Source of the DNA: a virus
DNA length: 64,000 nucleotides
Reading direction: 5' to 3' (one strand)
Virus record (IMG/VR): IMGVR_UViG_3300017963_000231
Coordinates: 22,829-86,828 of that record
Shown: piece after piece, positions 1-7,686 of the stretch
How the letters are laid out: every line of letters starts with the position of its first letter
Position numbering within the stretch: the first letter of the stretch is position 1
The notes under the pieces: generated by a model
The model's database searches: none
Told to the model about the DNA's origin: nothing
The model's input: the letters and a program-made list of their open reading frames with translations, nothing else
Translations under genes and position numbers: made by a program

Positions 1-465
1 CGGTTTTGCATTGGATATCAACCCATTCTTTGGTATGTAAAGAATACTCGGGAGTACACATTTAATTATGGTGCTCAGCAACGGGTATCTACGGCGGCGC
101 TACCATGGGGCCGTCAAAATAACTCTCATTCTATAAAGGACATTTGGGATGATATTCCATTTATATCAGGAGGGTGCATGGCTTCAAAAGAGGCTATCCT
201 AGAGCCTGGAACGAAGAGAAAAGCCCATCCTGCTCAAATGCCGCTGGCGTTGGCAGAGCGGATGCTTCTTTATGCATCGAATGAAGGGGATGTGATACTG
301 GACCCGTTCATGGGGAGTGGGACGGTTCCTTTTGCTTGTAAGGTTTTAAGGAGAAGGTGTATTGGGGTTGAGAAATATCGTTCTTATTATGATTTGATTC
401 TAAGCCGTCTTGATGCCCTGGAGAATGAGATTAAGCGGTCTCCTGAAGAAGAGGTAGGGGAATGA
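1..465 (+). CDS. DNA methyltransferase (beta-type, N6-A or N4-C), C-terminal part
   Basis: The reading frame is open from the first base of the window, so the gene starts upstream and only its last 154 codons are visible. The stretch begins with a QPILWYVK motif and contains DPFMGSGTV (about 298-324), which is the S-adenosylmethionine-binding motif I. Motif I near the C-terminus is the order expected of beta-group amino-methyltransferases, whose catalytic DPPY motif would lie upstream of the window. The ATG at 178 is internal and is not the true start. The stop overlaps the next start (ATGA, 462-465), which suggests translational coupling with the helicase. The likely role is protection or marking of phage DNA. 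Target base and sequence are unknown. Confidence 0.85.
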   Translation, partial: RFCIGYQPILWYVKNTREYTFNYGAQQRVSTAALPWGRQNNSHSIKDIWDDIPFISGGCMASKEAILEPGTKRKAHPAQMPLALAERMLLYASNEGDVILDPFMGSGTVPFACKVLRRRCIGVEKYRSYYDLILSRLDALENEIKRSPEEEVGE

Positions 466-1907
466 AGCTAGGGTCATGGCTTGGGTTGAAGGTGGGGACG
501 GAGATTTCGGAAGATCAGGCCCGAGAAATCCGAGATAGCTTGACGTTCAAAATCTTTCAGTACATGGCTAAGGATGGTGATGATCCGGAAATTGTAGTGG
601 GGTTCAAGGAAGATGAGGATATGCTTTGGATTCCACGGATGGCGATGTGGGATAAGAAGTTGAGGGGTATTCTTAAGGATCTTCCTATGGCGATGCCTGA
701 TTCATCCACGGTGTTCACCTATCCCAAAATCCCGCCAGAACGGCTCCAGATTAATTCTGAGGCCCTGGAAGGCTTTCGGACAAGGGGTGAGCAAGTCAGG
801 CTCATAGAGGGGTTTCTGAAAAGCCCGTGTATCACGCAAAGCATGGGAGGGATACTGCAATCGCCGCCGGGATCGGGTAAGACGGTTATGGGTTCGGAGA
901 TCATAGCAAGACTCGGGATGCGGACGGTTATTCTTGTTCACAAGGAGTTCCTTTTTAGGCAGTGGATTCAGGCTCTTGCGTTGGTATGCCCGGACGTGAC
1001 TGTATCAGTAGTGCGGGGGGTGAAAAAGGTAAAAAAAGCCGATATCACAATTGCCATGATTCAGACGCTCATTTCCGAGAAGTTCCAACAACGGGCTCCG
1101 GATTGGTTTTGGAGGCATTATGGCGTGGTTGCTTGCGATGAAATCCATCGATACGGTGCGAGACGTTGGAGTGAGTGCCTTACCATGTTCGATGCTCCTC
1201 TGCGGATAGGGTTTACGGCTACTCCAAGGAGGAAGGACGGGACTACGAGAATTTTCAAGTGTCATATCGGCCCGGTGGTGGTTGAGGGTAAGAATTTGCT
1301 CTTGACTCCAAAGATCAAGAGGGTGCTTTATAACGGCTCATATCAGGTGCAACCTTGGATGAGAGAGAAAGGCCGGGATGGGAAATTGGGGAGGATCAAG
1401 AGGCCGTTTTTGGAGAAGCTGATTGTGGCTAAGAAAGATCGAGATGCCTTAATTGCTCGTCAGGTGGTATCGGCTTGGAAGGCTGGGCGTAAAGTGATGG
1501 TGATGACATCGAGGCGGGAGCATGCTGAAACGCTTAAGAAGATTACGGAGACGCTGGCCAAGGCTGAGGGGTGCGGGTCTCCCAAGGCGTATTTATATTA
1601 TGGGCAGATGAAGAAAAAGGAGTATGAGGAAGCCGAGGATCACGCGGATATTATTTTCGGGACGTACCAGATGGCACAGGAGGGGCTCGATGTTCCGAGA
1701 ATGGATGTTATGGTCTTGGCGATGCCGAGGTCTGATGTGGAACAAACGATTGGCAGAGTATTACGGGACCATCCGCATAAGCCAACTCCGGTGGTAGTGG
1801 ATGTGATCGATAGGAATATCTCTGATTGCATAGAGTTATTTAATGGTCCCCGGCGAGGAACGTACATTAAGTATAAAGCCAGTGTGGAGAGAGTAGAGAA
1901 AACTTGA
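462..1907 (+). CDS. SF2 DEAD/DEAH-type DNA helicase
   Basis: The 481-residue protein has the ordered motifs of a superfamily 2 helicase: Walker A SPPGSGKT (residues 134-141), DEIH box (226-229), motif III-like TAT (252-254) and motif VI QTIGRVLRD (428-436). Length and layout fit phage UvsW/RecG-like or DNA-repair (XPB/RadD-like) helicases, which unwind branched DNA in replication and recombination. It overlaps the methyltransferase by 4 nt and is followed by recombination genes. Its TGA stop (1905-1907) lies inside the -35 box of the next promoter, so this unit ends where a new transcript starts. Helicase identity is secure; the exact subfamily is not. Confidence 0.93.
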   Translation: MKLGSWLGLKVGTEISEDQAREIRDSLTFKIFQYMAKDGDDPEIVVGFKEDEDMLWIPRMAMWDKKLRGILKDLPMAMPDSSTVFTYPKIPPERLQINSEALEGFRTRGEQVRLIEGFLKSPCITQSMGGILQSPPGSGKTVMGSEIIARLGMRTVILVHKEFLFRQWIQALALVCPDVTVSVVRGVKKVKKADITIAMIQTLISEKFQQRAPDWFWRHYGVVACDEIHRYGARRWSECLTMFDAPLRIGFTATPRRKDGTTRIFKCHIGPVVVEGKNLLLTPKIKRVLYNGSYQVQPWMREKGRDGKLGRIKRPFLEKLIVAKKDRDALIARQVVSAWKAGRKVMVMTSRREHAETLKKITETLAKAEGCGSPKAYLYYGQMKKKEYEEAEDHADIIFGTYQMAQEGLDVPRMDVMVLAMPRSDVEQTIGRVLRDHPHKPTPVVVDVIDRNISDCIELFNGPRRGTYIKYKASVERVEKT

Positions 1908-1932
1908 CAAAGTTTTTTATATGTGTTATCTT
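1904..1932 (+). promoter_or_regulatory. Sigma70-like promoter P1
   Basis: TTGACA at 1904-1909 and TATCTT at 1927-1932 are separated by 17 nt. The spacer is T-rich with TTTTATATGTG just before the -10, matching the seven other members of the promoter family in this window. Transcription should begin near 1939 and drive the HTH gene at 1956. Confidence 0.75.
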
Positions 1933-1955
1933 TAATTGTCAAGGGGGTGATTGAT

Positions 1956-2426
1956 TTGAATAGTGAACGGAAGTATCAAAGAGACTATTACGAGAAAAAC
2001 AAAGAGGAAATTCTGCGGAAGCGGAGGGAAAAGTACCAAGGTGATGCGGAATATCGAGCGAAAGTAATGGAGCGGGCTAGGAAATATCGAAAAAAGCAAT
2101 GTCCTTTGACTGAGATTCGAGGTAGAAAAAAGGGTCCGCTTCCTCCGGTTCGAGTTAATGCTAAGTCGGGAAAGCTGGTACAAGCCTACTCTACTGGCTA
2201 TGTGGCCGATAAGTTGGGAATTACTATGCAGACTCTCCGGAAGTGGGTTCGGAAAGGGAAGATACCTGAAACTCCTTATTGGATTTCTACTGGACGGGTC
2301 TGGACTCAGCGAATGGTTAATGCAATGATAAAGGCTAAGGGTGCTTGCCGGAGTACGGGAGGCACGAGATCCAAGAACTACTTTTCTCAGGTAAGAGAAT
2401 CGTGGCCTTGGGATGAAATGAAATAA
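1956..2426 (+). CDS. Helix-turn-helix DNA-binding protein
   Basis: The 156-residue protein begins with a very basic, helix-prone segment rich in Arg, Lys and Tyr. A MerR/excisionase-type HTH follows around residues 75-105 (VADKLGITMQTLRKWVRKG), ending in a wing-like WISTGRVW. I chose the TTG at 1956 because AAGGGGGTGA (1941-1950) sits at good spacing, and because the upstream GTG at 1923 overlaps the promoter -10 box and could not be in the transcript. As the first gene after P1 and before the recombination operon it may be a regulator or replication-initiation accessory protein. The target is unknown. Confidence 0.75.
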   Translation: MNSERKYQRDYYEKNKEEILRKRREKYQGDAEYRAKVMERARKYRKKQCPLTEIRGRKKGPLPPVRVNAKSGKLVQAYSTGYVADKLGITMQTLRKWVRKGKIPETPYWISTGRVWTQRMVNAMIKAKGACRSTGGTRSKNYFSQVRESWPWDEMK

Positions 2427-2437
2427 GGAGGTCTAAG

Positions 2438-2767
2438 ATGGCTGAAACAAAGAAAAAGATCAAGGAGATGGGGAAAGTAACCGTTACTCGAACCATGCTT
2501 AAGGCGGGAGTAGAAGAGAAAACGCATGATAAGGAAGAGGAGATCGAAATCACGCCTTTTGTGACTGAGCCCGCGAAAATTGCCGTATCCAAGGGGTTGA
2601 CCTTGAATCTCGGGAATTACCGTTCGGCTCGTATCGATGTATCAGTGGCTATCCCTTGCTATGTGGAAGAGGTAGGGGAAGTTATTGAGCAAGTCAATAA
2701 CCTAGTTGAGGCTCGGGTGATCATGGAAAGGGATTCGGTTCTGAAGGCTGGAAAGAAAGATGCCTGA
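2438..2767 (+). CDS. Small phage protein of unknown function, near RecA-like gene
   Basis: The 109-residue protein is acidic and lysine-rich at the N-terminus. A conserved-looking core follows (LNLGNYRSARIDVSV about residues 56-70, then a proline-cysteine turn and a helix). From memory, similar small proteins with an LNLGNY-S-R-DV core are common in phage recombination regions, but no function is established that I can cite. AAGGAGG precedes the ATG, and the gene overlaps the RecA-like gene by 8 nt, so the two are probably co-translated. Confidence 0.7.
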   Translation: MAETKKKIKEMGKVTVTRTMLKAGVEEKTHDKEEEIEITPFVTEPAKIAVSKGLTLNLGNYRSARIDVSVAIPCYVEEVGEVIEQVNNLVEARVIMERDSVLKAGKKDA

Positions 2768-3917
2768 TGATCCCAAGCCAAAGACACTTTCGGAGGTTCT
2801 GACGGGTCTTAAGAAGCGGCATGGCGACGGGATTGTTTGTACTCCTTCAGAATCGAGAATATCTTCGCTCGTTCCCCGGTTGTCTACTGGCGTTTTCATG
2901 CTGGATTGGGCTACCGGGGGCGGGTTCCCTATTGGCCGGTTTGTTATGATCAAAGGCGATGAGGGGGCGGGGAAATCGACTATCGCCCTTCGGGTCATAA
3001 CGGCGGCTCAACAAACTTGCCGGTATTGTTACGCCACTTTTGATCCGGAAGCAAAAAGTTTTCCTCATGCATCAGATTGTGAGTGGGAGAAGCATGATGA
3101 TGAGAGTACCACTATGCGAGTGGTCTATGTGGATATTGAGGGGACATTTCTGAATTCTTGGGCTCAAACGGTGGGGGTCGATCTTGGAGACATGCATTTG
3201 AGCCAGCCTGAGATGGCAGAGCAAGCGATTGACATCATTCAGGAGCTTTTGGTTGAGGGTGTTGTTGATCTTGTGGTGCTGGATTCAGTGGCCAGTATGA
3301 GCAATCAAGCGGAACTTTCCAAGTCAGTTGAGGATACCATTGTCGGGAAGGGCGCGATGTTGATGAATCGAGCTTTCCGGGAGTGGGGAGCGGCAATGAA
3401 TCGTTCGGCGCTCGTTACCGGTCGAAAGCCCATGTTCATTTTCATTAATCAGGTTCGAGAGAAGCCGGGAGTTCTTTGGGGGTCTCCTGAAACAGTGCCC
3501 GGTGGGAAGCATCAACTTTTTGCGCCTTCTTTGATTGTCAGGATTCGCTCGAAAACGCCGGACATGAGTAAAGGGACTATACCAAGGCCCTTGCGGTGGA
3601 ATAATGCTTTTACGGTCGAGAAGAGTAAGGTGGGTCCGCCTAAATTGAAGGGAGAATATCAGACTGCGGCAGTGAGTTTTGATGGATTTATTCAGGGCGA
3701 TGTTCTGGATTTTGATACCGTTTTGAAATTTGCTAAGGAAACGGAAGTTTTGGTCCAGGATAAGAAAAAGTGGGTCTATACTCCATCAGGTCTTGTTGGC
3801 CTTAAAAAGGAGTATAGGGTTCAAGGTGATGCCGTAGAAGATTGGATTAAAGATAAAGCTCTTTATGACAAGGTGAAGCGGATTGTATTGAGGAGGGCAT
3901 TGCTTGCCTTATCGTGA
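2760..3917 (+). CDS. RecA/UvsX-like recombinase with zinc-finger insertion
   Basis: This 385-residue protein has a RecA-fold core: Walker A GDEGAGKST (66-74), Walker B LVVLD (171-175) and a loop-2 region starting NQVREKPGV and ending PGGK (about 230-250). It should form ATP-dependent filaments on single-stranded DNA for strand exchange or replication restart. Between the Walker A helix and the next strand is a segment with C87, C90, H103 and C107 that could bind zinc; this is not in classical bacterial RecA, though RadA- or Sak4-like proteins carry zinc fingers elsewhere. It lies between the small protein at 2438 and a nuclease, with overlaps on both sides. Confidence 0.88.
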   Translation: MPDDPKPKTLSEVLTGLKKRHGDGIVCTPSESRISSLVPRLSTGVFMLDWATGGGFPIGRFVMIKGDEGAGKSTIALRVITAAQQTCRYCYATFDPEAKSFPHASDCEWEKHDDESTTMRVVYVDIEGTFLNSWAQTVGVDLGDMHLSQPEMAEQAIDIIQELLVEGVVDLVVLDSVASMSNQAELSKSVEDTIVGKGAMLMNRAFREWGAAMNRSALVTGRKPMFIFINQVREKPGVLWGSPETVPGGKHQLFAPSLIVRIRSKTPDMSKGTIPRPLRWNNAFTVEKSKVGPPKLKGEYQTAAVSFDGFIQGDVLDFDTVLKFAKETEVLVQDKKKWVYTPSGLVGLKKEYRVQGDAVEDWIKDKALYDKVKRIVLRRALLALS

Positions 3918-4383
3918 CACATGGGGTCGTTCGAGACGGGCTTATGATCATCTCGGGATCGTGGTTGAATCCGAAGCTGAGTTGATAAAATTGCTTCTCA
4001 CGTATGAGGGCGAGGTTAATAGACGGTTCTCCGGCATTTATTCATCGGTTTTGAGTGAGTGCCCAAATGATGGGGAGTTTAAGTCTGATCTTTCTCATCG
4101 AGTAAGAAGCATGTGGGAGGCTAATTTTGCCCGTTGGATGCGGTTTCATCAGATACCTTATGACTATGAGTGTTTTCGATTCCGGCTCAATAATGGGATG
4201 AATTATGTTCCAGATTTTCGGGCATGTCCGTCTGGAATATGGATTGAGGTTAAGGGTATTTGGATGCAGGGGGCCAAAGAGAAGGTGCATCAGTTCATGG
4301 ATGAGTATCCTAATCATCGGATCATCGTATTGGATGAGGAGTATTACCGGATGCTGACTCCGGTTCCAGGATGGGGAAAATGA
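3904..4383 (+). CDS. PD-(D/E)XK nuclease (TnsA/resolvase-like fold)
   Basis: The 159-residue protein carries the split active-site signature YVPDF (about residues 101-105) then WIEVKG (about 113-118), the hallmark of PD-(D/E)XK endonucleases. A helix-rich N-terminal region with an ANFARWM motif precedes it. TTG at 3904 is taken as start because GAGGAGGG lies just upstream inside the end of the RecA-like gene. The role is inferred to be cleavage of DNA ends or branches in recombination. The exact family (TnsA-like, DUF1064-like or another) is undecided. Confidence 0.8.
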   Translation: MPYRDTWGRSRRAYDHLGIVVESEAELIKLLLTYEGEVNRRFSGIYSSVLSECPNDGEFKSDLSHRVRSMWEANFARWMRFHQIPYDYECFRFRLNNGMNYVPDFRACPSGIWIEVKGIWMQGAKEKVHQFMDEYPNHRIIVLDEEYYRMLTPVPGWGK

Positions 4384-4589
4384 AAAAAGAGTTGATTCAG
4401 GAGTTCATAGGTGGTAATATAGGCATGTGCAAATATTTGCGGCCTAGTTTTGAATGTGCTAATGATTGCGATGATGATTGTGATAGTTTGGGTATTTGCA
4501 GGGGGTTTGATGGGGTAGTGGTGTACCGTTGCGAGTATTACGGTTATACCATGATGTGTAGGTTTAATAGTTGTCCGTGTTTGAAGTGA
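4380..4589 (+). CDS. Cysteine-rich microprotein
   Basis: The 69-residue protein has ten cysteines in its last 55 residues, in patterns such as CANDCDDDCDSLGIC and CRFNSCPC, suggesting metal or disulfide binding. The start at 4380 forms an ATGA overlap with the nuclease stop; an alternative ATG lies at 4371. No family was recognised. It sits directly before the Cas4-like nuclease. Confidence 0.65.
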   Translation: MKKELIQEFIGGNIGMCKYLRPSFECANDCDDDCDSLGICRGFDGVVVYRCEYYGYTMMCRFNSCPCLK

Positions 4590-4602
4590 GGAGGGCTGAG
4601 TA

Positions 4603-5514
4603 ATGGCATTAGGCGATTTGGTAGCAGGGATGGATGTTGAGGAGGAAGAGGCTCCTCGTGATGTTGGTTCAATTTTTCTTTCCGATCTCACTAATTCAAT
4701 TCAAGTAGCTCAACCGTTGGGTCGGTTGGTCAATTACCATGTAACTGAGATTCGTGATATGTGCCCACGCCGGGCGGCTTGGGTCCGTTGGTTTTCGTCT
4801 CAAGGGGCGGCATGGAAGCGGCAGACTCCGGCGGCTTTGCGGGTGACTTTTGATATTGGTCATTTTGCCCATGATTGGGTGACAAGTAAGTATCTTCGGA
4901 ATATGAATTCTGAGCGGTTTTATTTTGATATTGATAATACGGAGGTTCCCGTTACGCTTGACGTGGAAGGGGTCACTTTGGCCGGAAGCATGGATGCGTT
5001 GATCCGAGATGTGAGAGAGGAAGAGACGATTGGGTTAGAATTGAAAACAATCAGTGTAGATCAATTTAATAAAATGAGGGTTGCCAAAATCGATCACCGG
5101 TTTCAGGTTTATCTTTACATGCTCATGACTGGCATTAGGAAGTTCTTAATACTTTATATCGCGAAGCAATATCCCAAGGAATCATCTCCATTTAAGGTGT
5201 TTACAATTGATTTGGAGGATCCAAAAATTCTGAAAGAGTACGAGCAAGCTAAAAGGGAGATGGAAACCAAGTTGTTTTCTATTGGCGAGTGGCTTTTGAG
5301 TTCGGTTACATTTCCTGATAAGAAGAAGCAATGCAAGGATGAGTTTTGCCATGAGGCCATAAATTGTTTTTTTCAGGACGTGTGTTACCGAAAGAAAAAT
5401 TTGGTTGGTTTGTGTGTGGAATCTAAGGCGGCTACTATGGAACTTAAGGCGAAAGATATTGATCTTAGCCAATATGTGGAGGGGGGAGGATGGCCTTTCT
5501 TGGATTGGATTTAA
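4603..5514 (+). CDS. Cas4/RecB-like PD-(D/E)XK exonuclease with likely Fe-S cluster
   Basis: The 303-residue protein shows the RecB-family nuclease core: GSMDAL (128-133), GLELK (144-148) and QVYLYML (168-174), which is motif QxxxY-like. One cysteine in an MCPRR motif (C54) and a C-terminal set C244, C249, C255, C261 match the one-plus-three arrangement of 4Fe-4S Cas4 and AddB nucleases, with one spare. It probably resects DNA ends to feed the RecA-like recombinase. GAGGAGGG precedes the ATG, and the end overlaps the RuvC-like gene by 25 nt. There are no CRISPR genes nearby, so a recombination role is more likely than spacer acquisition. Confidence 0.82.
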   Translation: MALGDLVAGMDVEEEEAPRDVGSIFLSDLTNSIQVAQPLGRLVNYHVTEIRDMCPRRAAWVRWFSSQGAAWKRQTPAALRVTFDIGHFAHDWVTSKYLRNMNSERFYFDIDNTEVPVTLDVEGVTLAGSMDALIRDVREEETIGLELKTISVDQFNKMRVAKIDHRFQVYLYMLMTGIRKFLILYIAKQYPKESSPFKVFTIDLEDPKILKEYEQAKREMETKLFSIGEWLLSSVTFPDKKKQCKDEFCHEAINCFFQDVCYRKKNLVGLCVESKAATMELKAKDIDLSQYVEGGGWPFLDWI

Positions 5515-6095
5515 GTCTCACGAGCACGGGAATTGTGATTCTCTCGAAGTCAGGGGCTCTTTTGCATAGTAGTGCTTATGGGTACGGGCTTAAGAAGGCC
5601 GGGACTGACGATGAGATTAAGCGACTCTTGGATATAACTAATCGAATTGAATCCGTTGTTTCTGAGTTTCCCATTGAGTGTGTAGGGATCGAGGATTATG
5701 CGTACCGGAGGGCGGGCAGTGGTTCTCAGATTACCCGTCAGGCTGAATTGACAGGCGTTGTCAAGACTACTCTTTATCAATACCGGCTCAAGATTTTCGT
5801 GGTCGGTATATCGCAAGGGAGGAAGATTACGTTTGAGTGCCCGGTTGGCGTGTCTAATGCCGAACGTAAAGAGGGCATGGACATAAAGACAAAAGTGATG
5901 GAGTTGGTTAAAACTAAATATGGGTTGGATTTTGAGACTACTGATGAAGCTGATGCTTTTGTTCTTGCGGAGGCAGTACGGAAGCTGATTGTTCCTGGAA
6001 ACCCGTCTCCAGAGGCATTGAAAGAGCTTCAGAAACTAGAGAGGCGGCAGAAGGGGGCTCCCATTATCAAGAAAGGAGGTAAGCGTGGCAAATAG
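5490..6095 (+). CDS. RuvC-like Holliday junction resolvase
   Basis: This 201-residue protein has an RNase H-fold with acidic residues where RuvC has its metal ligands: D7 in GLDLSLT, E68-D69 in GIEDYAY and D152/D155 in TDEADAF. It should cut four-way junctions or replication branches, completing the set of helicase, recombinase and nucleases. The ATG at 5490 has a long purine run (GAGGGGGGAGG) upstream inside the previous gene. A lysine-rich C-terminal tail may help DNA binding. Confidence 0.86.
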   Translation: MAFLGLDLSLTSTGIVILSKSGALLHSSAYGYGLKKAGTDDEIKRLLDITNRIESVVSEFPIECVGIEDYAYRRAGSGSQITRQAELTGVVKTTLYQYRLKIFVVGISQGRKITFECPVGVSNAERKEGMDIKTKVMELVKTKYGLDFETTDEADAFVLAEAVRKLIVPGNPSPEALKELQKLERRQKGAPIIKKGGKRGK

Positions 6096-6384
6096 CGTTA
6101 CGGTATCGGGGATGGTAGTAACTCCCGTTCATGAATTGAAAACTCTTTTTGATCATGACTATTTGAATTTCCGTGTAAAAGCGGATGCGGGAAAGGGGTC
6201 GGATATTTTTGTGACGGTCAATGTTTATAGTTATACGCAAATTAAGCTGGCTAAGGATCGAGGACTTAAAAAAGGAGATAGGGTGTGGGTTCAAGGTGAA
6301 CTCATGGCACGCATGACAAATGATTCCGGGCATGACGTAATTGAGGTCCGGGCATTGCAGTTGGATCCAGTTAAGGAGGTTTGA
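6085..6384 (+). CDS. Single-stranded DNA-binding (OB-fold) protein
   Basis: The 99-residue protein follows an OB-fold pattern: a first strand with a GMVV turn, an FRVKAD strand, an FVTVNVYS strand, then KKGDRVWVQGEL, the typical GDxVxVxGxL of SSB. It lacks the long acidic tail of bacterial SSB. The GTG at 6085 follows AGGAGGT with good spacing and overlaps the resolvase gene. It probably coats single strands during replication and recombination. Confidence 0.78.
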   Translation: MANSVTVSGMVVTPVHELKTLFDHDYLNFRVKADAGKGSDIFVTVNVYSYTQIKLAKDRGLKKGDRVWVQGELMARMTNDSGHDVIEVRALQLDPVKEV

Positions 6385-6385
6385 G

Positions 6386-7462
6386 ATGGTTGAAGGTCTT
6401 GAAGATTTTGAGGTAATGGAAAGCGATATTGATGATGCAATTATTGCTGAGGGGGCTGATGCTCTTGATTTTAAGACGGCAGTGATGGAGCTTACGGCTG
6501 AGGAAAAGGACGCTCTTCGGCAGGAAATCAAGGATATTGTGGAGGGAATTGATACCAATATCCTGAAGCTGGGGGGATGTCTCTATAAGGTTCTTGGGTC
6601 CAAATCTTTCCTGGATTGGGGGTTCGAGACTTTTGATGAGTACGCGGAATATGAGGTAAAGCGTAAACGGCGGTGGTGTGAATATATCATGGGGGTCTGG
6701 TATGCCATCACATTTAAGATTCAGAGCGATGAAATCAGGGATCGACTGATAGCGATGGGGACTTCCAAGGCTGGGAGACTCGCGCCTCATATTACCGAGG
6801 AGAATGCTCAAGAGCTTTTGGATGAGGTTGAGACTCTAACCGTGGCCGAAACGGAAGGCCATCTCAGGAAACGCCGCCGGAAAGAAAAGGGGCTACCGGA
6901 GGAGAAAGAAGAGCTTCGGAAGGTGCAACTAGAGTTAACTGTATCACAACGGGACGTGATGAAGTCCGCGTTGGAGGTGGCTCGGGCCGTGGCGGGGGTC
7001 AATGGGACCGGGGAGCAACTTTCGCTGATTTGTACTGAGTTCCTTTCTTCGCATTCGGCTCCTGGGTTGGCTAAAGAGGAGTTGATTGCGGCTCATGTAG
7101 ACGGACTCAAGACGCTTACGGGGTGTAATTACGAGCCTTCAGTTGGCGGGGATATCCTGGCGGTTCTCATGCAAGAGGGGATGAGTAATCCTGAAGGTAT
7201 TAGGTCGAAGATTAAATCGACCGTGAAAGGTCCGCTTACATTGAAAGAGTTTGTGATATTCATGGAAAGTGGAGAGTTTCCGTCCACCGTGGCGACAATG
7301 ACTCCACCGATACCGGCTCCGGATCCGGAGGCATGGGGCGATGAAGAAAGTGATTCGGCAAGTGAGGAGAGCCCGAACGAGGAGATTTCGGGCGATGGTG
7401 GTGAGGTCCAGGATGAGGAGATGGATGAAGAGGGAACTGATGGAGAACTAGAAGATGAGTAG
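6386..7462 (+). CDS. Unknown protein with acidic tail
   Basis: The 358-residue protein starts at ATG 6386 (AAGGAGG upstream) rather than further up in the SSB gene. A helical region with LGGCLYKVL and FDEYAEYEV around residues 55-85 resembles DUF3102/ParB-like phage proteins. A charged KRRRKEKG stretch follows at about 145-152, and the last 45 residues are almost all Asp, Glu, Ser and Gly. The acidic tail could recruit partners, as SSB tails do. No function can be assigned. It closes the recombination operon. Confidence 0.7.
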   Translation: MVEGLEDFEVMESDIDDAIIAEGADALDFKTAVMELTAEEKDALRQEIKDIVEGIDTNILKLGGCLYKVLGSKSFLDWGFETFDEYAEYEVKRKRRWCEYIMGVWYAITFKIQSDEIRDRLIAMGTSKAGRLAPHITEENAQELLDEVETLTVAETEGHLRKRRRKEKGLPEEKEELRKVQLELTVSQRDVMKSALEVARAVAGVNGTGEQLSLICTEFLSSHSAPGLAKEELIAAHVDGLKTLTGCNYEPSVGGDILAVLMQEGMSNPEGIRSKIKSTVKGPLTLKEFVIFMESGEFPSTVATMTPPIPAPDPEAWGDEESDSASEESPNEEISGDGGEVQDEEMDEEGTDGELEDE

Positions 7463-7655
7463 ATGGAAAGCCGGGTTTTACCAGTGGCTATCTTTTAGGT
7501 TGCCTCCTACTCTCGTGTATTTTACTGCGATTAGGCTAATGGCTCACGTAACTACGCATTAATACTCAACATATAATGTGAGTGATGCGCGTGCTTTGGA
7601 TGTTATACAATCTTGGGAGGATTTTTTTCAGATTTATGGTGAAAAAAGTTCTTGA
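7455..7655 (+). pseudogene. Small phage gene interrupted by an in-frame TAA
   Basis: ATG 7455 opens a 35-codon frame that stops at TAA 7560-7562. The same frame then continues without a stop for 30 more codons to TGA 7653-7655. The joined product has WLSFRLPPTLVYFTAIR before the stop and YNVSDARALDVIQSWEDF after it. From memory this matches small (about 60-65 residue) phage proteins with an LP-LVY-IR-TTGKYS-MDALKRW pattern. The TAA falls where that family has Lys, so AAA to TAA is the simplest change. Either the gene is dead, only the 35-residue part is made, or the stop is read through. TAA ends many other genes here, so code reassignment is unlikely. Confidence 0.55.
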
Positions 7656-7680
7656 CAAACGGGAATAGACCGGTTATAAT
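7652..7680 (+). promoter_or_regulatory. Perfect-consensus sigma70-like promoter P2
   Basis: TTGACA (7652-7657), 17-nt spacer and TATAAT (7675-7680). It is the only exact consensus of the eight related promoters and so probably the strongest. It is not followed by a gene for about 500 nt; the transcript would begin near 7687 and contain the structured region below. Confidence 0.85.
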
Positions 7681-7686
7681 GCGTTT

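Noticed and set aside
178-465. ATG at 178 as start of a 95-residue methyltransferase fragment
   Set aside because: The frame is open from base 1 and encodes further methyltransferase sequence upstream, so the gene begins outside the window.
1923-1955. GTG 1923 as start of the HTH gene
   Set aside because: It overlaps the promoter -10 region and lies upstream of the predicted transcription start; the TTG at 1956 has a proper ribosome binding site.
4603-5514. CRISPR adaptation module because of the Cas4-like nuclease
   Set aside because: No cas1/cas2 genes and no CRISPR-type regular short repeats with unique spacers in the window; a recombination role fits better.
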